Source of the DNA: a beta proteobacterium AAP99
GTDB taxonomy: Bacteria > Pseudomonadota > Gammaproteobacteria > Burkholderiales > Burkholderiaceae_C
DNA: 64,000 bases
Direction: 5' to 3'
Assembly (NCBI GenBank): GCA_001295775.1
Contig: LJIA01000014.1
Coordinates: forward strand, 62,001 to 126,000
Shown: positions 1-8,480 of the stretch, piece by piece
How positions within the stretch are numbered: the first letter of the stretch is position 1
Layout of the letters: every line of letters starts with the position of its first letter
Notes under the pieces: generated by a model
Told to the model about the DNA's origin: nothing
Database searches by the model: none
What the model saw: the letters and a program-made list of their open reading frames with translations, nothing else
Position numbers and translations under genes: made by a program

Positions 1-2118
1 GGTGGACTTCAGTTCGTCGAGCACCTTCTGTGCTTCGGCGCGCAACGCCCCGTCCGGATACTTCTTCAGGAAGGCTTCGACCTGCGCGATGTTGGTCTTG
101 TTGGTCTTTTCCCAGTCCTGCTTCTCGGCCTGCGGATCCGACGGTGGTGTCGGTGTCGGCACCGGTGCAGGCGCGGGCTGCGGATCGGCGGGCGGCGACT
201 GCTGCTGCTGCGCCGGAGGCTCGGCGGGAGCCGGTGCAGGCACTGGCGCCGGTGTCGGAGCAGGGATCGAGGCGGTCTGCTGTTCAGACGGTGGCACCGG
301 CGCCGGGGCGGGCTTGGAGCTTGTGGCCATCCAGGCGCCACCGGCAACCAGCCCGATGACCACAACCGCGCCGGCCGCAATCAGGCCACCCTTGCCGCCG
401 CTCTTCTTGGCTGCGTCGGGCGAGGCTGCTGCGGCCGCCTTTGGCTTGTCGGCCGGCTTTTCCGCCGCCGGTGCCAGCGGTTTATCGGCAGGCTTATCTG
501 CCGGCTTCTCGGCGAGCTTGTCAGCCGGCTTCGCAGTTGCCTTCTCGGCTGCTTCAAGAATGGCTTTTTCGCGGGCCTGCATCTCCTGCAGCTTCTTGAT
601 CGCACTTTGCTGGGCAACCGGCGTCGGCTCCGGTGCGGCGGGCTTGATAACAGGCGCCGGCGCGGGAGCCGGCGGCACCGGTTTGGGCGCAGCGGCTGGC
701 GGCGTCGGTGACGCGGCTGCAGACACGGGTGCAGGGCTGAGTGCAGCAGGCGTCGGTGCTGGCGCGGCCGCAGCGGAGGGCTTCGTGGCTGCAGCGGCAA
801 ATTGGGCGGACTGAGACGGAGACAGCACGCGCGTCAGATCCGGGTCGAATACCGGTTGCGGCGCGCCGGCCGGGCTGGGTGCCGACGGCGCTGGCGGCGT
901 CGGCGTGAGTGCAGCGGGGCTTGGCGCAGGCACGCCCGCGGCGGCCTTGGCTGCTGCCGCGGAGGCTGCCGCCGCGGCGCCGCTCAGGCTCATCGGGCTG
1001 GACACGATGATGGTCTGGTCGGCCTCGAACACGGGGGGCGGTGCAGCCGGCGCTGGCACAGGCGCCCCGCCCAGCGCGGCCTCGAACTCGGCCGAAGGAA
1101 TCGCAAACGACTCGGTAGGCGGCGCCGGCGGCTTCGCGCCGGTTACGGGGAACACGGTGGGGCCGAAGCCGGATCGCGGGAACTGCGTCTCAGCCGACGG
1201 GGCCGCCGCAGGCTTGAAGGTCTGAATGCCAAGCAGATGGCGGAAGGCCGCCATCGACTGCGGGCGATCTTCCGGCTTCACGGCCAGGCCGGCATCGATG
1301 GCCGCAAGGAACTCCTTGGAGAAGCGCGCGTAGGCCGGGTCGCTTGCCAGCGGCGTCATCGGGTCCTTGAGCAGGCGCGTGACCGAGGCGGCGGGCGGCT
1401 TGCCGGTGACGCAGTAGTACAGCACTGCGCACAGGGCATAGATGTCGGTCCAGGGGCCTTGCTTCATGCCCGCGTCGTCGGCGTACTGCTCGACCGGCGC
1501 GAAGCCCGGCTTCAGGATCACCGTGAGCGCCTGCGTCATGTCGCTGATCACGCGGCGGGCGGCACCGAAGTCCAGCAGCACCGGGGCGCCGGTGCGCAGG
1601 ATCATGATGTTGTCCGGCGCAATATCGCGGTGGAAGATGTTCTGGTTGTGCAGGTTCTCCAGCGCATCGAGCAGCGGAACCAGCATGGAGCGCAGCCAGG
1701 GTTCGTCAATCGCCTCGGGCTCGCTCTTGAGGATCTGCCGCAGGTTCACGCCCTCGTAGTAGGGCATGACCATGTAGGCGGTGCCATTGGCTTCCCAGAA
1801 GCGGTAGACCTTCACCAGGGCGCCATGATCGAACTGGGCAAGCAGACGCGCCTCGTTGATGAAGCTGCGCATGCCGGCTTCGAACGTCTCCTTGTGTCGT
1901 TCGCTCTTGACGACCACCTTGGAGACCGAGTTGCGCGTGGCCAGCGCGCCCGGCAGATACTCCTTGAGCGCCACCGTGCGATGCAGGGAGGTGTCGAAGC
2001 ACAGGTACACCGTGCCGAAACCGCCTTCCCCGATGACGCTCTTGATCTCGAATTCGCTGATTCGGGTGCCTGCGGGCAGCACGTGGTGCCCCTCTCCCGC
2101 GCCGTGCTCTGTACTCAC
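1..2118 (-). CDS. Membrane-anchored Ser/Thr protein kinase, 3' end outside window
   Basis: The start is GTG at 2118, preceded by AGAGG at good spacing; 706 codons lie in the window with no stop. The N-terminal ~300 residues form a Hanks-type kinase: glycine loop GEGGFG (~30-35), ALKEY with Lys52, HRD (~163-165), DFG (~183-185). The catalytic loop reads HRDIAPDN, so Ala replaces the usual Lys of HRDxKxxN. A long Ala/Pro/Lys low-complexity linker follows, including PADK repeats, then one membrane helix (~575-597, encoded near 327-396), a second Pro/Ala stretch and a charged C-terminal segment cut by the window edge. The kinase would be cytoplasmic with a periplasmic tail. Such kinases often regulate envelope functions or T6SS, but nothing adjacent here names a substrate. 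Confidence 0.9.
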   Translation of the reverse strand, partial: MSTEHGAGEGHHVLPAGTRISEFEIKSVIGEGGFGTVYLCFDTSLHRTVALKEYLPGALATRNSVSKVVVKSERHKETFEAGMRSFINEARLLAQFDHGALVKVYRFWEANGTAYMVMPYYEGVNLRQILKSEPEAIDEPWLRSMLVPLLDALENLHNQNIFHRDIAPDNIMILRTGAPVLLDFGAARRVISDMTQALTVILKPGFAPVEQYADDAGMKQGPWTDIYALCAVLYYCVTGKPPAASVTRLLKDPMTPLASDPAYARFSKEFLAAIDAGLAVKPEDRPQSMAAFRHLLGIQTFKPAAAPSAETQFPRSGFGPTVFPVTGAKPPAPPTESFAIPSAEFEAALGGAPVPAPAAPPPVFEADQTIIVSSPMSLSGAAAAASAAAAKAAAGVPAPSPAALTPTPPAPSAPSPAGAPQPVFDPDLTRVLSPSQSAQFAAAATKPSAAAAPAPTPAALSPAPVSAAASPTPPAAAPKPVPPAPAPAPVIKPAAPEPTPVAQQSAIKKLQEMQAREKAILEAAEKATAKPADKLAEKPADKPADKPLAPAAEKPADKPKAAAAASPDAAKKSGGKGGLIAAGAVVVIGLVAGGAWMATSSKPAPAPVPPSEQQTASIPAPTPAPVPAPAPAEPPAQQQQSPPADPQPAPAPVPTPTPPSDPQAEKQDWEKTNKTNIAQVEAFLKKYPDGALRAEAQKVLDELKST

Positions 2119-2399
2119 GTCGGTGCCTCTGTCGTACTGGCGGGCGCACCAAGGGCGGCGCTGCCCGGACGGCCGAAAGCTTCTTGACCCGAAGCGGGGA
2201 GGCGATCGTTGCGCCCCGTGAAGCCGGTCCGTGCTCGTTGGACGGGAAAGTGTATCCACGATCCCCCGACCGGACGCTGCCTTTCTGCTGTGCACACCAC
2301 GTCGGTGCACCCAACTCCCAAGAAAGCGGTACAGAAGCACACCGTCCAGGACTCCGCGCTCGTGCCAACCCGAAATGGCGACGCGCCGGCTCCAAATGC
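2119..2399. other. Intergenic region upstream of the kinase gene
   Basis: No convincing gene lies here. It carries the kinase upstream region and two copies of the palindrome GTGCAC separated by nine bases near 2290-2310. No clear promoter is recognisable. Confidence 0.5.
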
Positions 2400-2424
2400 A
2401 AAAACCCCGCCGAGCGGCGGGGTC
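2400..2424 (-). terminator. Rho-independent terminator of the HiPIP gene
   Basis: A GC-rich inverted repeat (ACCCCGCC / GGCGGGGT) with a T-run on the minus strand lies about 30 bp downstream of the HiPIP stop codon. Confidence 0.8.
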
Positions 2425-2454
2425 GTGGCAAGGGATGGACTCAGCGCTGGAGCA

Positions 2455-2736
2455 TCAGGCCTTCTTGACCCAGGCAGCGCACCAGCCGTTGGGGCTGATC
2501 TCGTTGTCACCGGGGATGACCTTGCAGCCACCGGGGGACTTGGCGTCCTTGCCGGGCACGAACTGCATGCAGCCCGCACAGGCGTTGCCGTTCTTGGGCG
2601 TGTCCTGATACTGCAGCGCCTTGCGACTGGCGTCGTTCTTGGCGGCACTGGCCTGCGTGGCCACGCCAGCCAGCGGCACTGCGACGGCGGTGATTGCAAT
2701 ACCCTTGAGCCAGGTGCGACGGGAAATGTCAGCCAT
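2455..2736 (-). CDS. High-potential iron-sulfur protein (HiPIP)
   Basis: 93 residues. The start is ATG 2736, chosen because AAGGA lies 8 bp upstream; a longer frame exists but has no such site. The N-terminus has a twin-arginine motif (SRRTWLKG) and a hydrophobic segment ending ASA, so it is a Tat substrate exported with its cluster folded. The mature part has the HiPIP cysteine pattern: CAGC, then GGC, then GWC near the C-terminus, which bind one [4Fe-4S] cluster. HiPIPs carry single electrons in the periplasm, often from the bc1 complex (encoded at 50.3-53.3 kb here) to a terminal oxidase or reaction centre. It is a single-gene unit with its own terminator. Confidence 0.93.
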   Translation of the reverse strand: MADISRRTWLKGIAITAVAVPLAGVATQASAAKNDASRKALQYQDTPKNGNACAGCMQFVPGKDAKSPGGCKVIPGDNEISPNGWCAAWVKKA

Positions 2737-2916
2737 TGTGGATTCCTTGGAACGTTGGTTGCACTGCGAAAGTTGGAGTGTCTTGACCGACGCCGTGGCG
2801 ACGGAGCGAACAACGCTGGACATTTAACGCTTCGGCCACGCAGCGGTGTACTGATCCGTAGCAGTTCACTCGGCTATTTGTGACAGCGCGTCGCGGCGCA
2901 TCAGGGGCAAACAAGA

Positions 2917-3459
2917 ATGATTCTCGATTCGGACTACATCAAGGCACAGATCCGTACCGTGCCCGACTGGCCGCAACCCGGTGTGATGTTTCGCGACATC
3001 ACACCGCTGATGCAGGACCCGAAGACCTTCCGCGTGCTCATCGACCGCTTTGTGCACCGCTACATGGATCAGAACATCGACCTGGTGGCCGGCATCGACG
3101 CGCGCGGCTTCATTCTGGGCAGCGTGCTGGCCTACAACCTGAATCGCGGCTTCGTGCCGATCCGCAAGAAAGGCAAGCTGCCCTTTGACACCATCGGCGA
3201 GGACTACGCGCTCGAGTACGGCACCGCGACAGTGGAAGTGCATGCGGACGCCGCGCGCGCTGGGCAACGCGTGCTGCTGGTGGACGACCTGATCGCCACT
3301 GGCGGCACCATGCTGGCGGGCGCCCGTCTGCTGCAGCGACTCGGCGCGCAGGTTGTGGAAGCCACAGCGATCGTGGATCTGCCGGATCTGGGCGGCAGCG
3401 AACGACTGCGCGCTGCCGGGCTGGCTGTCTGGACGGTCTGCGCGTTCGAAGGGCATTGA
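2917..3459 (+). CDS. apt: Adenine phosphoribosyltransferase
   Basis: 180 residues, the usual length. It converts adenine and PRPP to AMP and pyrophosphate (purine salvage, cytoplasm). The PRPP-binding motif is clear as [13 protein letters not shown] (~121-133). The N-terminal [16 protein letters not shown] segment and the [10 protein letters not shown] loop are typical of Apt. The start ATG has AGGGG about ten bases upstream. It is divergent from the HiPIP gene. Confidence 0.96.
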   Translation: MILDSDYIKAQIRTVPDWPQPGVMFRDITPLMQDPKTFRVLIDRFVHRYMDQNIDLVAGIDARGFILGSVLAYNLNRGFVPIRKKGKLPFDTIGEDYALEYGTATVEVHADAARAGQRVLLVDDLIATGGTMLAGARLLQRLGAQVVEATAIVDLPDLGGSERLRAAGLAVWTVCAFEGH

Positions 3460-3582
3460 CTCGCGCGGGCTGTGCACCTGCGGCAGGTGCGCGCAGGCAC
3501 TGCAAACCCGTAGCGCCACGCATTGACGCGCCAGTGGCCGCATCGGCACGCTGCGACCATGCGCACACCTTGTACCTTTGCC

Positions 3583-4170
3583 ATGAAGCGATTCACACCG
3601 CTGCTGTTCGTCGTCACCTGCGTCCTGGTGCTCGCAGCCGCAACGCCGAGCACCCGCGCTGCAGAGCTGAACGAAGCCGAGCTGCTCAAGCGCATCGCGC
3701 AAGGCGGCGTGGTGCTGATGATGCGCCATGCGCAAACGGTGTCGGGTATTGGCGATCCGCCGGGTTTCGATCTCGCCAGGTGCGCCACGCAGCGCAACCT
3801 CGATGCACGCGGCCGGGATCAGGCGCGCGCGCTCGGCAAGCGGTTTGCGCGCGCCGGCGTGCGCCCGACGCGCGTGCTGAGTTCGGCCTGGTGCCGCTGC
3901 AAGGACACGGCGCAACTTGCGTTCGGCACCTACACCGTGCTGCCGGATCTGAACAGCTTCTTCGAGGATCGCCGCACCGAGCCCGAGCAGACCGCTGCGC
4001 TGCGTGAGCGCCTGGGCCGGCTGAGCTCCAAGGACATCGAAGTCTGGGTCACGCATCAGGTGAACATCCAGGCGCTTGCAGGCATTTCGCCAGCCATGGG
4101 CGAGACCGTGGTACTGGCCGCCGGACACCCGGTTCGGGTGCTTGGCCGACTGGCGCAAACCTTCCCGTAA
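3583..4170 (+). CDS. Exported histidine phosphatase family protein
   Basis: 195 residues from ATG 3583, chosen because it begins a clean signal peptide (MKRF, hydrophobic core, cleavage near TRAAE); in-frame starts at 3523 and 3559 would bury it. The phosphoglycerate-mutase-like motif appears as MRHAQT (RHG box with Ala for Gly), and the second catalytic His is in WVTHQVNI. SSAWCRCKDTA matches the usual SPxxRxxxTA segment, with Cys substitutions. It is likely a periplasmic phosphatase of unknown substrate. It is not obviously in an operon with apt, which lies 120 bp upstream. Confidence 0.85.
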   Translation: MKRFTPLLFVVTCVLVLAAATPSTRAAELNEAELLKRIAQGGVVLMMRHAQTVSGIGDPPGFDLARCATQRNLDARGRDQARALGKRFARAGVRPTRVLSSAWCRCKDTAQLAFGTYTVLPDLNSFFEDRRTEPEQTAALRERLGRLSSKDIEVWVTHQVNIQALAGISPAMGETVVLAAGHPVRVLGRLAQTFP

Positions 4171-4386
4171 ACCTTCCTACCGGGCAAGGTTGCCAACAGC
4201 GCATTTGCCCTGCGGCGCCGCGGATACAGGCCTGTTCGGCCTTCCCCCAACTTGGGGACATTTCGCGCCAGCGCGAACAGCTTTCGTGATGAACTGAAGC
4301 TGTCGTTTCGCGTGGCTGCGAATCGAGCGGACCCGCCGAGACAGACGGGCCGCACTGGAGCCAATCAGTTGCAACAGGGGACTTGA

Positions 4387-4644
4387 ATGAACCTTCTCAA
4401 TCTAGGCGGCGTGGTACGCGCCGAGCGCGTGCGTCAGGGTCTGACGCAGCGCCAGCTGGCCGAGCGCTCGGGCGTGTCGTACCAGCAGATCTCGCTGATC
4501 GAATCAGGACGCGTGGATCCGCGCGTCACCTCGCTCATGGCGCTTGCCGGCGCCCTGGGCATGCGCGTGGCCCTGACCGGGGTGGACGCGACGAGCAGCG
4601 CAGGCCTCAGCGCCGGAACCGTGCGTCAGGCCGCAACCGCCTGA
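4387..4644 (+). CDS. Small XRE-family HTH transcriptional regulator
   Basis: 85 residues, almost entirely one helix-turn-helix domain: RQGLTQRQLAERSGVS then YQQISLIESGRVDP, the lambda-Cro/XRE signature. AGGGG sits six bases before the ATG. There is no ligand-binding domain. The size resembles HipB-type or orphan XRE proteins; no toxin partner is adjacent, and a terminator follows directly, so it is monocistronic. Target unknown. Confidence 0.88.
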   Translation: MNLLNLGGVVRAERVRQGLTQRQLAERSGVSYQQISLIESGRVDPRVTSLMALAGALGMRVALTGVDATSSAGLSAGTVRQAATA

Positions 4645-4662
4645 GCGCGACGTTTCCGCATC

Positions 4663-4689
4663 CAAGGCCGGGCTTGCCCGGCCTTTTTG
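4663..4689 (+). terminator. Terminator of the XRE regulator gene
   Basis: AAGGCCGGGC / GCCCGGCCTT stem with a TTG loop followed by a T-run, 20 bp after the stop codon. Confidence 0.85.
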
Positions 4690-4794
4690 CTTTCTGGCGC
4701 TGCAACGCCTCGCCCTCCGCATGCTGGCGCGGGAACTTCCTGCGCACCCGGCGCAATATGCAGGTAGTTACCGCCCTCGACTGCCCTGCCTGCC

Positions 4795-5487
4795 GTGGAC
4801 CTGACCCACCCTTCTGCCCATACCGACGCCGCGATTGCCCAGCGCATTGCCGAGGGCGACCGCAGCGCGCTGGCCCAGCTGTATGCGCGTGAGTCCGGCC
4901 CGGTGTACCGCTACTGCCTGGCGCTGTGCGGCAACCCGAGCTGGGCGGCCGATGCCATGCAGGACGCGTTTCTGGCGTTCGTCAACAAACCGCAGGGCTA
5001 TGACGCTGCCCGCGCGCCGCTGGCCGCCTACCTCGCAGGCATTGCGCGGCACGCGGTGCTGGCGCACCTGCGCCATCAGGACCGCGAGACACCGACCGAC
5101 GACGACTCTGCCGCCTGGGACGACAGCGCCGCAGCGACCGCCGAACACGAACCTGCCAGCCTGCTGATCGCGCGTCAGGGTGTGGACGCACTCATGCGCG
5201 CCATCGCCGCGCTGCCGGTGGTGTTTCGCGAAGCGGTGATCCTGGTGGAGCTGCAGGAACGCAGCTACGCCGAGGCCGCGGCAATCGCCGGCATCGAACT
5301 CAACACCCTGCGCACCCGGCTGCACCGCGGTCGCGCCCGGCTGGCGGCCCTGCTGGCGCCGGGCGAGCGCCCGCAGCAGCGCGCGCGAGCAGCCACGGCT
5401 TCATCGACAGTGACTGCAAGCCAAGACAACCATGCGCGCGACATGAAGCTCGCAGACCCTTCACCGACCCAGGAGGCCTCGTCATGA
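4795..5487 (+). CDS. ECF-type RNA polymerase sigma factor
   Basis: 230 residues from a GTG start with no strong Shine-Dalgarno. Region 2 is seen at ~20-90 (AQLYARESGPVYRYCLAL, DAMQDAFLAFV) and region 4 at ~135-190, ending in the HTH YAEAAAIAGIELNTLRTRLHRGRARL. A charged acidic linker (DDDSAAWDD) separates them. The C-terminal ~40 residues are low-complexity. The stop overlaps the next start (ATGA), so sigma and its likely membrane partner are translationally coupled, as for ECF/anti-sigma pairs. Target promoters are not evident. Confidence 0.9.
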   Translation: MDLTHPSAHTDAAIAQRIAEGDRSALAQLYARESGPVYRYCLALCGNPSWAADAMQDAFLAFVNKPQGYDAARAPLAAYLAGIARHAVLAHLRHQDRETPTDDDSAAWDDSAAATAEHEPASLLIARQGVDALMRAIAALPVVFREAVILVELQERSYAEAAAIAGIELNTLRTRLHRGRARLAALLAPGERPQQRARAATASSTVTASQDNHARDMKLADPSPTQEASS

Positions 5488-6077
5488 CGGCACCTGCCCC
5501 AGACACCCAGCCCCCCTCCGCGGCCAGCGCCGACACGCAATCACTTGCCGACGCATTCGGCGCCGCACGCGAACGCATGACGCGTGACGCTGTCTGGCAG
5601 CCGCCGGAACACGCGCAGGCCAGCGTGCTTGCCGCGTTCGACCGATTGCATCCGCAGCCCGCATCGGCCGGCGCGACGCCGCGCACCGGTGGCTGGCTGC
5701 CGGCCTGGCTGCGCAGTGTGGTGCAGTCGCCCTGGGGTCTGGCGGCTACGGCGGCATCGATCTTTGCCGTGAGCGTGCTGGCCTTGAATGTCGTGCATGT
5801 GCAAAGCGAGCGGGCCGGCGCGCAGATTGCCGCCTCGGCCACGCAGATGGCGCAGAACCTGGCCAGCTATGCCAGCAGTTCGGGCTTCGTGCCGCTGGTG
5901 TCGCAAAGCGAGCTGGCGCAGGACCCGGCCGGCTGGCTCGTGCCTGCAGAGATGCCGCGCGCACAGCTGGCGGCGCTCGGCCTGCCCTTTGACCCGTCGC
6001 GGGCCGATGAATCCGTGCGCGCCGAGCTGCTCGTCAATGCCCAGGGCGCCGTGCTTGCCGTGCGCGTCGTCCAGTAA
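5484..6077 (+). CDS. Single-pass membrane protein, probable anti-sigma factor
   Basis: 197 residues, with its ATG inside the sigma gene's TGA. An N-terminal cytoplasmic part of ~80 residues precedes one membrane helix (GLAATAASIFAVSVLALNVV, ~91-110) and an extracytoplasmic domain of ~85 residues. There is no zinc-binding HxxxCxxC motif, so it is not a ZAS-type anti-sigma. The role is inferred from position and topology; no family is recognised by sequence. Confidence 0.65.
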   Translation: MTAPAPDTQPPSAASADTQSLADAFGAARERMTRDAVWQPPEHAQASVLAAFDRLHPQPASAGATPRTGGWLPAWLRSVVQSPWGLAATAASIFAVSVLALNVVHVQSERAGAQIAASATQMAQNLASYASSSGFVPLVSQSELAQDPAGWLVPAEMPRAQLAALGLPFDPSRADESVRAELLVNAQGAVLAVRVVQ

Positions 6078-6113
6078 CCCTCCGTCCTTCTCCTTCCTGC
6101 TCTGGAGCCGACC

Positions 6114-7364
6114 ATGACCCTGACTCTGAAACCCGTGGCCCAACTCAAGTGCCCCGCATTGGGTGCCGCACTCGCCGTGTTCGCCGCTGCCGCCCCCATG
6201 CTCGCCCATGCGCAGGCACGCGAGCCCTTGCTGCTCGCCGATCTGGCGCCGCTGACCGATCCGCTGATCGGGCTCCCGCCCATGCTGCTGACCGGCTCGG
6301 CCGTGCAGATGGCAGGCACCGAGATGGGTAGCCGCCGCCGCGTGACCGGCGCCCCCTACTGCGCGGACGCCGTGAGCGAAAGCGCGCAGATCCTGGCCGA
6401 TGGAAACCGCATCAGCCGCAAGACGGCAACCCGTCTGTGCCGCGACAGCGAAGGCCGCACCCGCCAGGAAATCGAGCGCAACGGCAACACGCGCATCTTC
6501 ATCCATGACCCCGTGGCCCGTGCGCAGTGGGCGCTGGACCCCGCGAACAAGACCGCTGTCCGCCTGGACCGCGGCCCCAACTGGCAGATGGGTGACCCGG
6601 CCGCCCGCCTGCAGCCCATGCCCGGCCATGATGACGAATGGCGCAAGTACGCCGAGCGCATGCGCGAATGGGCCCAGCAGTTCCGCGAGCGCGTGCGCGG
6701 CGAGGCCAGCACCACCGCCACCAAGCCGGCTGCACCCGCCGCGCCTGCATCCTCCGCAGACAGCACGCCCACGCCGGTCGTGATCTCCGAAGTCAGCACC
6801 GGCCCCGGCGGAAACACCACCGTCAACCGCGAAGTACGCGTCTACCGTATTGGCGACCCGAATGCGATGGCGCCGCACAGCGGCCCCATGCCGTCGATGC
6901 CACCCATGCCACCGATGGGTGCCATGCAGCCCATGCCCCCCATGCCTCCCATGCCTGCCAACGTCCAGATCTTCGGCGGTGACGGCCCCATGCGCTTCGC
7001 CCCGCCGCGCGGCGAAGGCGTCACCACCAGTCTGGGCAGCAAGGACATGGAAGGCGTGCGCGCCAACGGCGAGCGCACCACCTGGACGATCGAGGCCGGC
7101 AAGATCGGCAACGAGAAGCCCATCAACATCACCCGCGAGCGCTGGACCTCGCCCGACCTCATGCTCACGCTGTTCTCGCGCGACTTCGATCCGCGCGCCG
7201 GCGAGTCCACGTACAAGCTGACCAACCTCAAGCGCGGCGAACCCGACGCCAACCTCTTCAAGGTGCCCGCCGGCTACACCGTGCGTGAAGCCCCGCGCCC
7301 GCCGATGCCGCCGATGGCGCCTGCAGTGCCGACAGCACCTGCTGCGCCGGTGCAGAAGGGGTAA
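6114..7364 (+). CDS. Exported protein with Met/Pro-rich repeats, third gene of the sigma operon
   Basis: 416 residues starting with a signal peptide (hydrophobic core, cleavage near AHAQA). The middle has an Ala/Pro linker (~200-225) and a Met-Pro block, PMPSMPPMPPMGAMQPMPPMPP (~262-283). Conserved-looking C-terminal text includes WTIEAGKIGNEKPINITRE. It lies 36 bp after the anti-sigma-like gene and so is probably co-transcribed and possibly a sensor or target. I do not recognise the family. Methionine-rich runs can bind Cu(I), but Met-Pro repeats are also found in plain linkers. Confidence 0.7.
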   Translation: MTLTLKPVAQLKCPALGAALAVFAAAAPMLAHAQAREPLLLADLAPLTDPLIGLPPMLLTGSAVQMAGTEMGSRRRVTGAPYCADAVSESAQILADGNRISRKTATRLCRDSEGRTRQEIERNGNTRIFIHDPVARAQWALDPANKTAVRLDRGPNWQMGDPAARLQPMPGHDDEWRKYAERMREWAQQFRERVRGEASTTATKPAAPAAPASSADSTPTPVVISEVSTGPGGNTTVNREVRVYRIGDPNAMAPHSGPMPSMPPMPPMGAMQPMPPMPPMPANVQIFGGDGPMRFAPPRGEGVTTSLGSKDMEGVRANGERTTWTIEAGKIGNEKPINITRERWTSPDLMLTLFSRDFDPRAGESTYKLTNLKRGEPDANLFKVPAGYTVREAPRPPMPPMAPAVPTAPAAPVQKG

Positions 7365-7415
7365 ACGCGCAGGGCTTTGGCTGCCCGCGCGCACCTCGCG
7401 GCGGGCGGCAGTGGG

Positions 7416-7480
7416 CTTGCCGCTTGTCCCATGCGGTTCTTCAGCCACTTTGGCCTGAAGAGCCGCGTCCAGAGCCCATC
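7416..7480 (+). repeat. Interspersed hairpin repeat, family 1 copy A
   Basis: Contains GCGGTTCTTCAG (7433-7444) and its near-perfect inverse CTGAAGAGCCGC (7455-7466), preceded by CTTGCCGCTTGTCC. The same layout recurs at 7914, 28291, 31938 and 45037. Confidence 0.85.
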
Positions 7481-7623
7481 TCGCCCTCCAAATGCGGGGC
7501 AGGTACCTGTTTGTGTCCTCCCCAATTCAGCTAGAGCAGCACGCCGCCGCTTCCGCTGCGGCCGTGCACGCTGGTACAACCCCGCACAGCACGCCGTGTG
7601 CTTGTTCTTGAAGGGAGGTGATC

Positions 7624-7812
7624 GTGAAAAAACTGTTGACCGCTGTGGTGTCCGCTGCGCTGGTGGCCGCCCCCTTGGCGCTGAGCCCGGTTGCCGTGTC
7701 TGCCAAGACCGAAAAACAGGTTCGCGACGAGAACAAGGCCAAGGCCTACAAGGCCAAGCAAGCCGAGAAGAAAGCCGCCAAGGCCCAGGCCAAGGCTGCA
7801 AAGAAGAAGTGA
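7624..7812 (+). CDS. Small exported Lys/Ala-rich protein
   Basis: 62 residues from GTG 7624, which has GGGAGG at ideal spacing; a GTG two codons earlier is inside the ribosome-binding site. A signal peptide (MKKLLTAVVSAALVAAPLALS, cleavage near VSA) is followed by ~35 residues made almost only of Lys, Ala, Glu and Gln (KAYKAKQAEKKAAKAQAKAA), a very basic helix. Function unknown; a phosphate- or polyanion-binding periplasmic peptide is possible. Copies A and B of the hairpin repeat flank the gene in the same orientation. Confidence 0.8.
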   Translation: MKKLLTAVVSAALVAAPLALSPVAVSAKTEKQVRDENKAKAYKAKQAEKKAAKAQAKAAKKK

Positions 7813-7860
7813 CACCACACTTGCGCGACCCGGCCTGACCGCCGGGGATCGCCAGGCACT

Positions 7861-7890
7861 CGAACGCCCACCGCTTGGTGGGCGTTTTTC
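7861..7890 (+). terminator. Terminator of the small Lys/Ala protein gene
   Basis: AACGCCCACC / GGTGGGCGTT stem with a short loop and TTTTT, about 50 bp after the stop. Confidence 0.88.
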
Positions 7891-7913
7891 ATGCTGCGGC
7901 GAGTTCGAAAGTG

Positions 7914-7980
7914 CTTTCCGCTTGTCTGGTGCGGGTTTCCAGGCAATTTGGCTTGGAAAGCCGCTTCCAGAGCCAATCTT
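7914..7980 (+). repeat. Interspersed hairpin repeat, family 1 copy B
   Basis: GCTTTCCGCTTGTC leader followed by the hairpin GCGGGTTTCCAGGC / GCTTGGAAAGCCGC and a CCAGAGCC tail. Same orientation as copy A. Confidence 0.85.
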
Positions 7981-7997
7981 GATCTAGACGCTACAGG

Positions 7998-8441
7998 CTA
8001 GATTCCGAGTACGGCGATGCCGCCGTCGCGATCTGCGCAAACCCGAATCCACGTCGCGACTGCGCGTGCCAACGCCGCAAGCGCGACTTTGTTAGCAAGA
8101 AAGTCCTGAAGGAAGCGAGCTTCACTTGTCGTGAATACAAACCCGAGCTGGCTGCGCAGCGCCCTCATCGACTCCGCGGCGTCCAGTTGTTCAGCCAGCT
8201 GAGTCAGATCCGACGCGAGCTTCGCGCATTGGGTGGAGTCGGCTTGAGAAAACGCATAGTGATTGAAAGCGGGCACCCTGCATTCGAAGATCGGCTCCAG
8301 GAAACCGAACACCTCTTCATCAATGAAGATTGAGCCCTCGTTCCAGCAGCGGCCGCGGTAAGCGCCAGGCATCAGCTCAAAGTACTGAGTGCCGTCGAGA
8401 TCTTTGGTGCTCGTGATCAGTCGAATGTCGAGGGGCGCCAT
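7998..8441 (-). CDS. Hypothetical protein, orphan
   Basis: 147 residues, no signal peptide or membrane helix. The N-terminal half is Trp/Phe/Glu-rich (RCWNEGSIFIDEEVFGFLEP) and the C-terminal half is helical. The gene is less GC-rich than its neighbours and stands alone beside repeat copy B. I do not recognise the family. Its size and composition resemble orphan immunity proteins, but no effector is adjacent, so that is only a guess. Confidence 0.65.
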   Translation of the reverse strand: MAPLDIRLITSTKDLDGTQYFELMPGAYRGRCWNEGSIFIDEEVFGFLEPIFECRVPAFNHYAFSQADSTQCAKLASDLTQLAEQLDAAESMRALRSQLGFVFTTSEARFLQDFLANKVALAALARAVATWIRVCADRDGGIAVLGI

Positions 8442-8480
8442 TGCTCGATCAGTTCCCGGTTTTTTCAGAAAGTGGGCGGT

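Noticed and set aside
5541-7448. 635-codon minus-strand frame
   Set aside because: Opposite the sigma-operon genes; Gly/His/Arg-rich shadow without motifs.
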